Shown here piece by piece: positions 7,051 to 12,342 of a stretch of DNA of 12,342 bases. Position 1 is the stretch's first letter. Each line of letters opens with the position of its first letter. The position numbers and the translations under genes are program-made. The notes under the pieces were generated by a model. The model was not told where the DNA came from, made no database searches, and was given only the letters and a program-made list of their open reading frames with translations. The DNA lies in the NCBI GenBank assembly GCA_903853735.1, contig CAINUH010000338.1, positions 1 to 12,342 of the forward strand, read 5' to 3'. The stretch is from an uncultured Desulfomonile sp. Lineage in GTDB: Bacteria > Desulfobacterota > Desulfomonilia > Desulfomonilales > Desulfomonilaceae.

Positions 7051-8178
7051 TTATCTGGAACCCTGTCTTCCGAATGCACCGGACAAGCCCAGGGACCAAC
7101 CCTGGAACATCAGGAGTCCTTTTACGTTTTGATCGACCCAGATATTCGCTTTGGCAATGGTGCTCCTTGGGACATACACCAGATCATCGCGTCCCAATGT
7201 GTAATCAGTAGTTGCGTTGATCGCTGTGAGATCAACCGTCCTGGGTGCGATAGATCCGTCTGGAGCTTTTGACAGGAGCAGTACGGTTCTTGGTTCGGCA
7301 GTACTCTTGGTCCCCCCTGCCATGGCAATAGCCTGCTGCACTGTCAATGGGCCTCTCATATTGAACACGCCGGGCCGGTTGACTTCCCCGTCAATGAACA
7401 CCAGGTTACCGACCACGTCCTTCAGCAGTACTGACACCTGCATGTCTGCAATGATGCTTGCATACTGCTTGTTAACTACCCTGGTGATTTCCGGAAGAGT
7501 CAGCCCCGACGCCCTTATGTCGGGTATAAAGGGAAGTGATATGTTTCCATCCGGGCGTATGGCCACCACTCGAGCCTGCCCATACGGAGCAGTTGCGATT
7601 GCCTTCTGGAGTTCATCCAGCTTGGCGTTAAACTCTCTTACCGTGACTGTAATCTCGGGCTCCCGCAGCAGATCCGCATAGACCTGCTTCAACATGTCGG
7701 AAGCCTGCTCGGAAGTCATGCCGGCAACCATCACATCCGGTTTTCGAGGAATGCTTATCCTGCCGTCAGGTCTTACCCTTACCGTTCGGTTTAACTCCGG
7801 ATGAAAGGCGAATTCCACGTCGACGGAATCCTTGATGGACAGCTTATACGGTCCAGGGGTTTTCTGCGGAACGGTTAGATAAAGGAATTCCATGGTGTCG
7901 CCTTCAGCAAGGCGGTATAGATTGGCTGGGAAATGTTGGGTGATCCTGGGTCCCATCATTCCCGGAGGCGGGTCGGGAACGATCCCGCGATGCCTTGGGA
8001 TCACGCATCCTCCCGATATCAACACAACAGTTATGACAGCGGCAACGGCGGTCCTTACGGTCATCCAGTGTCCGGCAGGCTGTGCAGCGATGCCGGTTTT
8101 TTTTGTCGTTTGCTGAAACATCCTCTCGAACCCGTGTGCCTTAGAGTGGATAGTTGCTTTCGTATATGTGGAATCCAT
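7051..8178 (-). CDS. Polysaccharide export protein (Wza/GumB-like OPX)
   Basis: Predicted periplasmic/outer-membrane polysaccharide export protein of 375 residues, about the length of Wza. A hydrophobic signal segment (41-56) ends in VLISGGC, with Cys58 a plausible lipidation site, although the -3 residue is Ser rather than Leu. A polysaccharide-export (PES) domain follows at about 88-175 (YRLAEGDTMEF, VRPDGRISIP), then a second PES/SLBB-like unit (VAIRPDGNISLPFIPD, about 206-221) and an SLBB domain (IDGEVNRPGVFNMRGPLTVQ, about 274-293). The short C-terminus (after VYVPRS) could form the membrane-crossing amphipathic helix. ATG 8178 has an AAGGA nine bases upstream, but leaves an unusually long 40-residue n-region; Met20 or Met39 are possible but lack binding sites. 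It is last of three minus-strand export genes, 14 bases after the beta-barrel gene. Confidence 0.9.
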   Translation of the reverse strand: MDSTYTKATIHSKAHGFERMFQQTTKKTGIAAQPAGHWMTVRTAVAAVITVVLISGGCVIPRHRGIVPDPPPGMMGPRITQHFPANLYRLAEGDTMEFLYLTVPQKTPGPYKLSIKDSVDVEFAFHPELNRTVRVRPDGRISIPRKPDVMVAGMTSEQASDMLKQVYADLLREPEITVTVREFNAKLDELQKAIATAPYGQARVVAIRPDGNISLPFIPDIRASGLTLPEITRVVNKQYASIIADMQVSVLLKDVVGNLVFIDGEVNRPGVFNMRGPLTVQQAIAMAGGTKSTAEPRTVLLLSKAPDGSIAPRTVDLTAINATTDYTLGRDDLVYVPRSTIAKANIWVDQNVKGLLMFQGWSLGLSGAFGRQGSR

Positions 8179-8192
8179 GATTCTAGATCCTT

Positions 8193-9251
8193 CTAGAAAG
8201 CTACATCAAGAGCGACAGTTATTCCGTCACGCTTGAGTTCCATCACTCTTCCCTGACGGTTGATGGTATCGTGAAAAATACTCTCGTGGTGATATCCGAA
8301 CTTGGCCATGAAGCCTGGGCCGCTCATACAGGTTTTCAATGACAGCCCCATGGTCATATCCACGTAATTCAGGTAACTTGGCGAAATGCCAAAATTCATC
8401 CTGGTGAATCCTCCCACGGCCACCCCGCCCAGCGGGAGCATAAGTTGCGCATGGCCCCCAAGACAGGGAAACATCTCATCTACGTTGATACTGTCTGTGA
8501 AGTTATTTTGTAACTCACTGCAGTCCCCGGGGGGACATGTCCCATTGTAGGCGCCAGGCGAAAAAACACGCATCCTGAGATCCAGATATTTGAATTCGCC
8601 GTTAAGACCTGCCAGCCAGTTTGGAGCGACAAGGAAGTCAAGGTCATAGCCCAAGCCGTATGACGCGTAAAGCATTTCTAAACTTACAGGGCTACCTAGC
8701 GGCACCGTTACGGCGAGATCTGAGCCTGTTACAGTTGTTGTGGCGTCGATTGCGAATCCGGGGTTGGGTAACCGGGTAAATCTCAACTCCCTGGGAACCG
8801 GCGTACTGCCCTTGTACTGTTCAGGGATGCTTCCAAAAAATCTCAAGAGGTGGTGCTCCAAAGGCCGGACAGACGCGTTGAAACGAAATGTCAGGTTGTC
8901 AGAGGGCAGCCCCAAATCGGTTATCAAATCGTTCAGAGTACCGTACCCGGCCGGTTGCTGCTCAAAACCCATTCTTCCTTGTATCCTGCTATAGGTACCG
9001 TCCACCCCCAGAGACCACCTGGGGTTGTAATCCAGGGGCTCACAGTGGGATACCGAGGGCAACCCAAGAGCTATCATCAGCCAGACAACAATAAGCAATC
9101 CGCCTAAAGACGTTGATTTGGTCGTCAGGCTGTGGCAAGCCTTGTCCCTGCAAGGTGCTTGATCATCACGAATCAGATTGACAACCTTCATTTGCGAAAG
9201 GTTGGAAAATTTTGACAACTTTTTCATTTCTCTTGCTCTGCTTCTAGACAT
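8193..9251 (-). CDS. Putative outer-membrane beta-barrel protein of the EPS export operon
   Basis: I do not recognise a named family. Visible features: a signal-anchor-like segment GLLIVVWLMIALGLPSVSHC (51-70) with a likely signal peptidase site near Cys70; then ~280 residues of alternating polar/hydrophobic strands rich in Gly, Tyr and Phe (for example WSLGVDGTYSRIQG, LEMLYASYGLGYDLDFLV, LAGLNGEFKYLDLRMRVF). It ends in ITVALDVAF, a C-terminal aromatic typical of the BAM recognition signal. Cys239 and Cys244 lie in a probable extracellular loop. The start is uncertain: ATG 9251 has no binding site, while Met9 (9227) has a purine-rich AAGAGAA upstream and opens MKKLSKF. Encoded between the co-polymerase and the export protein, it probably sits in the outer membrane as part of the export route, or anchors the polymer. 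Function is inference. Confidence 0.72.
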   Translation of the reverse strand: MSRSRAREMKKLSKFSNLSQMKVVNLIRDDQAPCRDKACHSLTTKSTSLGGLLIVVWLMIALGLPSVSHCEPLDYNPRWSLGVDGTYSRIQGRMGFEQQPAGYGTLNDLITDLGLPSDNLTFRFNASVRPLEHHLLRFFGSIPEQYKGSTPVPRELRFTRLPNPGFAIDATTTVTGSDLAVTVPLGSPVSLEMLYASYGLGYDLDFLVAPNWLAGLNGEFKYLDLRMRVFSPGAYNGTCPPGDCSELQNNFTDSINVDEMFPCLGGHAQLMLPLGGVAVGGFTRMNFGISPSYLNYVDMTMGLSLKTCMSGPGFMAKFGYHHESIFHDTINRQGRVMELKRDGITVALDVAF

Positions 9252-9348
9252 CGAGAGCGTACACGTTTCGAAGCCGTCTGAACTCGAGACCCGGCCCCTT
9301 TATTGGAGGCTGAAGGTGTTTTTCAATCTCGGCGGCATAGAGCCTTAC

Positions 9349-11499
9349 CTACCTGCGATTCAGGCCTTTCCCGGCTGAACCGTTGTCCACCGGTGAGTCG
9401 TCGGCCTCGAAAGTTAGTGTATCATCCGACGTTTTGGCATCTTCGGACACGAGTGAATGGTAAAGGCCTGTTACTACCGAATCTTTTAACCCTCGCACGT
9501 TGTCGACCGATCTGTATACGTTTCCTACCATCCTATCCTTGAAAAAGTCTGCCGCTTTCGCGAACAACGGCTTGTCCACCACTGCGGGACGATCCCACAA
9601 CAAGTAGAGGCCCTCGGTAACATAAATTGGTCCATCGCGATTCACAGCCGCAAGCTTGCCTAGGGCAGCCGGAATAGGTGGCGACGGCTTTGGTTCGTCG
9701 TACTGTGAAGGGACAGTCTCAAGCTCCGACTTTCTGGCAAGCAGCATTTCTTTGTTTTGTTTGACAAATCGGAGCTGTTCAACTACGCATTGACGCATAG
9801 CGTCCCTGGCAAACAGGACTTCCTGCTCAACCGTCTGAACTTCACGGCTCTCAGGAGAAAACCTCAATAAGAGAGAATTCTTGTTGATCTCAAGTTGGAC
9901 TATCTTTTGCTGAAAGGGCGACAAAGCCCCTGGGTCCACCATATTCTGCCTGGGGATGAAACCGCTGAAGGGGCTTTTTCCAGAATCCATCAGTTTCAAA
10001 GCCAGTTCGTATTCCCTTTCCTGGAAATCAAAGTTCTGCAGACGGTCTGCGATGGCTTTGACGGCTGTATTCTCAGAGGCCGATTGACCGGCCTGCTGAT
10101 CGTTCCTGGATTCGAGAGCGTTAGAAGGGTGCACGGAGCGCCTGAAATCAACATAAGCGCGCACATAATTCTCTGAGACCGCTTTGAGAAAAGCTGGATC
10201 GTGCCCGGCCACCTTGAGCGTGATCCTGGCAGGTGCTGAGGAAGAGTCGGCATCAAGGGAACTCGATTTCAAAAACCATCTTATGAATTCTCCCGATGAC
10301 TTGAATTTTTCCCGACCGTCTGCAACCGTTTTGAGGCTATCGGCGCCCGTTGCATTGGACGCTTTAGACTTGCCGGCGGCTTGAGAACCATTCAAGTCCT
10401 GATTTGCACCGAAAAGTTTTTGAGCAGACGCATATAATATATTAGTATTATTGAAGTATCTTATCTCCCTATCCATAGACAATGCTGGGTGATCCACTGA
10501 CTTTCCGTCCAAGGAAATGAAAAATAAACGCGTCTCTACCGAATACGGCTTGGGGCTTGAAGGATACAGAAGCACTATCCCGACAATGATCATGATGGCT
10601 GGGATGAGAACCTGCTTCAGTGAAAGCTGCTTGACGGACTGGAGAAGCTGCTTAGCTCGTGACTCCAATTCTGAAGATTTTGGATTCGGACTCGAGCCGT
10701 TTTCGCTGTCAACCTTGCAGGAACGATTCAACTTAAAACTTAGGTCACTGGGTTCAAAAGTCGGTTCGTAGGAAGCCTCGCCTATGGCCGATGGATCCTG
10801 ATTCCGGACAGCAGGCTTGTCCAAGGGATCACTATTCTTGGCTTCAGGGAGGTTAATTTCAGTAGTCGTTTCTGTTACCTGCCGCGGAGGAAATTCGCTT
10901 TTGGATGGAGACCCGGAATTTTCTTGAACAGCACCCTCATTGCCAAGATCAGAAACGGTTGTCTCTTTCGTCTGACCGCTTTGACCACCTGGCTGCGCTC
11001 GGCACAAAGCTGAGTGATGAGTTGTCCCACTGATCGCTGATGCGGTGTCGACGCTATCGTTCAACGTTGTCTGACCTGCGTTCAATGGGTATTCTTCCGA
11101 CCGTTCCTCAGATTCGAACACAAAGTCGCTGTCTAACTTGAAATGGTAAGCACTTTCAACCCCAGGATTTTCGGCTGAATCAAGCGGTGAAAGATTTTGA
11201 GGAACAGTAGCCGGGGCTTGGTGATGAAAGTCAGCGGGATCTGGTTCCGTGAAAGTTGTCTTGACCGGCTTCGCAGTCTTATGGGTATTAACTGAGGCCG
11301 TGCGAGAGAAAGCCTGAGTGTTCTCGAGTGGCTGATCAGGGTCAAAGTAAAGCTCATGCCCCCATGTGAAGTCTTCCAGAGCGCTGCAACCACGCGATTC
11401 ACTGAAAACCGGCGCGGCGTGATCGTCCTGGGAGACAGTCTTTCCCTGGGGCGAGCGCTTGTGACTCACGAGATCGATGAGTTCTTTCCTGTTCAGCAT
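9349..11499 (-). CDS. Polysaccharide co-polymerase (GumC/Wzz-like) with long disordered N-terminus
   Basis: Probable inner-membrane polysaccharide co-polymerase of 716 residues, controlling chain length and linking synthesis to export. Residues 1-295 are hydrophilic, rich in Ser, Thr, Pro, Asp and Glu, with no visible fold. One membrane helix follows (about 296-313, VLIPAIMIIVGIVLLYP) and then a periplasmic region. The stretch about 525-600 is a coiled coil; NSLLLRFSPESREVQTVEQE (541-560) is the hallmark 'L..ysP.hpeV..l..ei' segment of GumC-like proteins. A Pro-rich linker (603-610) precedes a C-terminal tail. Oddly, I see no second membrane helix, which classical co-polymerases have, and the N-terminal Wzz domain is hard to recognise. 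Start supported by GAGGAG eight bases before ATG 11499. First gene of the export operon, divergent from the kinase-like gene, its likely partner. Confidence 0.72.
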   Translation of the reverse strand: MLNRKELIDLVSHKRSPQGKTVSQDDHAAPVFSESRGCSALEDFTWGHELYFDPDQPLENTQAFSRTASVNTHKTAKPVKTTFTEPDPADFHHQAPATVPQNLSPLDSAENPGVESAYHFKLDSDFVFESEERSEEYPLNAGQTTLNDSVDTASAISGTTHHSALCRAQPGGQSGQTKETTVSDLGNEGAVQENSGSPSKSEFPPRQVTETTTEINLPEAKNSDPLDKPAVRNQDPSAIGEASYEPTFEPSDLSFKLNRSCKVDSENGSSPNPKSSELESRAKQLLQSVKQLSLKQVLIPAIMIIVGIVLLYPSSPKPYSVETRLFFISLDGKSVDHPALSMDREIRYFNNTNILYASAQKLFGANQDLNGSQAAGKSKASNATGADSLKTVADGREKFKSSGEFIRWFLKSSSLDADSSSAPARITLKVAGHDPAFLKAVSENYVRAYVDFRRSVHPSNALESRNDQQAGQSASENTAVKAIADRLQNFDFQEREYELALKLMDSGKSPFSGFIPRQNMVDPGALSPFQQKIVQLEINKNSLLLRFSPESREVQTVEQEVLFARDAMRQCVVEQLRFVKQNKEMLLARKSELETVPSQYDEPKPSPPIPAALGKLAAVNRDGPIYVTEGLYLLWDRPAVVDKPLFAKAADFFKDRMVGNVYRSVDNVRGLKDSVVTGLYHSLVSEDAKTSDDTLTFEADDSPVDNGSAGKGLNRR

Positions 11500-11721
11500 A
11501 ACAGATTCTCCTCAGGTACAAATATCCTTGGGAGAATTGGAGGCCTGACCGCCACTTTAGTCCATACATAATTCAGCGGGGTGATTTGGGGCCCCAGAAG
11601 TGTTGATGTTTGTCCGTTTACCGCGTTCGGCAGCGGACAGAGCCTGGGGAGCAGATGGGCGCTGATGGTTGCATCTGAGCATCTGACGGATGGACGGAGC
11701 GAGTTGCGTTTTTCATCAATC

Positions 11722-11751
11722 ATAATAACAGTTTTTATATTGGTATGTTCA
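11722..11751 (-). promoter_or_regulatory. Possible second, proximal promoter for the export operon
   Basis: Minus-strand TGAACA (11751-11746, four of six) lies 18 bases before TATTAT (11727-11722). The -10 sits in the same ten-base context (CTGTTATTAT) as the distal promoter, 128 bases away. The leader would then be about 215 bases. Weaker -35, so tentative. Confidence 0.35.
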
Positions 11752-11849
11752 ATGATTTTCATCATGTCATTTCTTGTTATTAGTTGATGTTTTTGCATTA
11801 ACAACTTGTTATATTGTCATTTACTTGATACATACTGCCTTCATGTTTG

Positions 11850-11879
11850 ATAATAACAGAAAAAGAGCAGTTTTGTCAA
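11850..11879 (-). promoter_or_regulatory. Sigma-70-type promoter for the export operon (minus strand)
   Basis: On the minus strand, a perfect -35 TTGACA (11879-11874) is followed by an 18-base spacer and -10 TATTAT (11855-11850, five of six matches). Transcription would start near 11843 and give an untranslated leader of about 340 bases before the co-polymerase ATG. This is the best-scoring promoter by eye in the window. Confidence 0.6.
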
Positions 11880-11914
11880 AGACTTTTTCGCATTTCTTAA
11901 AGTTTCATTTTAGC

Positions 11915-11944
11915 TTGACTTTACAGCACCCCAAAGATTAATAT
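11915..11944 (+). promoter_or_regulatory. Sigma-70-type promoter for the kinase-like gene (plus strand)
   Basis: TTGACT (11915-11920, five of six) and TAATAT (11939-11944, four of six) are separated by 18 bases; TTAATA one base earlier gives a 17-base spacer. Transcription would begin near 11951, giving a short leader of about 24 bases before ATG 11975. It is back-to-back with the minus-strand promoter at 11850-11879, with the two -35 boxes about 36 bases apart. Confidence 0.5.
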
Positions 11945-11974
11945 GTATTAAATTCCTAGAGCGGCAACACTATT

Positions 11975-12342
11975 ATGATCAGTGAATTATCGAGATCTTA
12001 TGCAGATGAGTTTCAGAGATTGCGCTGGGAGCTTTTTCCTAAAGGCAAAACCGGACAAGCTCGAGTGATTCAAATAACTGCTTCCCGATTTTCCGAGGGC
12101 GTCACCACCACGTCGCTGGCTCTGGCCTATTCCATCGCGCGAAGTCAAAGAGGTGAAGGCGTAATTGTGGTGGAGGCAAATCTGAGAGCCCCTTCGTTTC
12201 ATCAGGTCTTAGGTCTGCGATCAAATGGATCCCTCGCCAGAGTCCTGGAAGATTCGGATGAGATATGGAGCAACGTTGAATATATTGATGCCTACGGCCT
12301 GTCGGTCCTGCCTGCCGGAGAATTACCATCATCGTCCGACCC
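11975..12342 (+). CDS. CpsD/BY-kinase-like ATPase with degenerate P-loop (partial, runs off right edge)
   Basis: Open frame from ATG 11975 to the window end (122 complete codons, no stop); an in-frame TAG at 11957-11959 fixes this as the first ATG. The opening YADEFQRLRWELF (9-21) matches the 'EayR.lrtnl' lead-in of bacterial tyrosine kinases (Wzc C-domain, CpsD/CapB), which work with co-polymerases in capsule/EPS export. The P-loop region reads TASRFSEGVTTTSLALA (35-51): Val43 replaces the invariant lysine of 'GEGKTTT'. The Walker A' strand reads VIVVEANLRAP (63-73), where Glu67 and Asn69 replace the aspartates of 'lliDaDlRrP'. The fold is clearly retained (LGLRSNGSLARVLED, 79-93), but ATP hydrolysis and kinase activity are doubtful. 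Walker B and any tyrosine-rich tail lie outside the window. Soluble cytoplasmic, presumed co-polymerase partner; weak binding site. Confidence 0.75.
   Translation, partial: MISELSRSYADEFQRLRWELFPKGKTGQARVIQITASRFSEGVTTTSLALAYSIARSQRGEGVIVVEANLRAPSFHQVLGLRSNGSLARVLEDSDEIWSNVEYIDAYGLSVLPAGELPSSSD

Larger units (their letters stand above)
11500..11974. promoter_or_regulatory. Divergent control region between co-polymerase and kinase-like genes
   Basis: About 475 bases without a convincing gene. The half nearest the co-polymerase gene (11500-11700) has ordinary base composition and several inverted repeats. The half from 11700 to 11974 is strongly AT-rich and holds the promoter candidates listed separately. 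Repeated words there include ATAATAACAG (11722-11731, 11850-11859), TGTCATTT (11765-11772, 11815-11822) and CTTGTTAT (11773-11780, 11805-11812). These could be operator half-sites controlling both EPS transcripts. A weak minus-strand frame (start 11804) crosses the region and overlaps the co-polymerase start; I do not accept it as a gene. Confidence 0.6.

Noticed and set aside
7217..7681. Plus-strand 154-codon frame within the OPX gene
   Set aside because: Antisense shadow of a well-conserved gene; no homology recognised and no binding site.
11493..11804. Minus-strand 103-codon frame ending across the co-polymerase start, as a leader gene
   Set aside because: Its first third lies in the AT-rich promoter region and contains the proximal -10. 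It has no good ribosome binding site, no recognisable domain, and a proline-rich composition that looks like chance. A translationally coupled leader peptide is possible but not supported.
11500..11842. c-di-GMP (GEMM) riboswitch in the co-polymerase leader
   Set aside because: I looked for the conserved GCAAA...GCC core and the paired tetraloop/receptor on the minus strand and did not find them.
1..12342. tRNA, rRNA, CRISPR array, insertion sequence or transposase
   Set aside because: I scanned for cloverleaf-like segments, regularly spaced repeats and transposase motifs and saw none.

Overview
The window looks like chromosomal DNA of a Gram-negative anaerobe. The best guess is a Desulfobacterota/deltaproteobacterial lineage (Syntrophobacter/Desulfomonile-like), from moderate base composition, outer-membrane export proteins and a glutaconate-type CoA-transferase pair. 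That taxonomic call is inference: there is no rRNA or marker gene. Most of the window is an exopolysaccharide (EPS) locus cut off at the right edge.

Layout. (1) 1-134: a non-coding palindromic stretch resembling a dispersed REP-like repeat. (2) 135-1883, minus: gctB- and gctA-like CoA-transferase subunits. (3) 1870-2428, minus: a doubtful small ORF and a four-helix membrane protein of the 'phage holin 4_2'/YvlD family. (4) 2434-5833, minus: a GNAT/FemAB-like acyltransferase, a non-hydrolysing UDP-GlcNAc 2-epimerase (wecB) and a family-4-type glycosyltransferase. Genes in (2)-(4) run in one direction with short gaps and could be one transcript starting near 5930. (5) 6104-6949, plus: a NodB-type polysaccharide deacetylase, ending at a bidirectional hairpin terminator (6981-7023). 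(6) 7051-11499, minus: an export operon. In transcription order it encodes a GumC/Wzz-like polysaccharide co-polymerase with an unusual N-terminus, an unrecognised outer-membrane beta-barrel protein, and a Wza-like export lipoprotein. (7) 11500-11974: a long, AT-rich divergent control region with promoter candidates on both strands and repeated short motifs. (8) 11975 to the edge, plus: the N-terminal third or so of a BY-kinase/CpsD-like protein whose P-loop signature is degenerate.

How the genes fit together. WecB would supply UDP-ManNAc. The glycosyltransferase would add a sugar to a lipid-linked repeat unit. The acyltransferase and deacetylase would modify the chain. The co-polymerase, kinase-like protein, export lipoprotein and beta-barrel would set chain length and form the trans-envelope export path. 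The mix of wecB, FemAB-like, deacetylase, export-protein and kinase-like genes recalls exosortase (XrtA)-linked EPS loci, but no exosortase lies in the window. The CoA-transferase pair looks metabolically unrelated.

The points most worth a second look are the degenerate kinase-like ATPase, the single-membrane-segment co-polymerase with a ~295-residue low-complexity cytoplasmic arm, and the beta-barrel encoded between the two export components.
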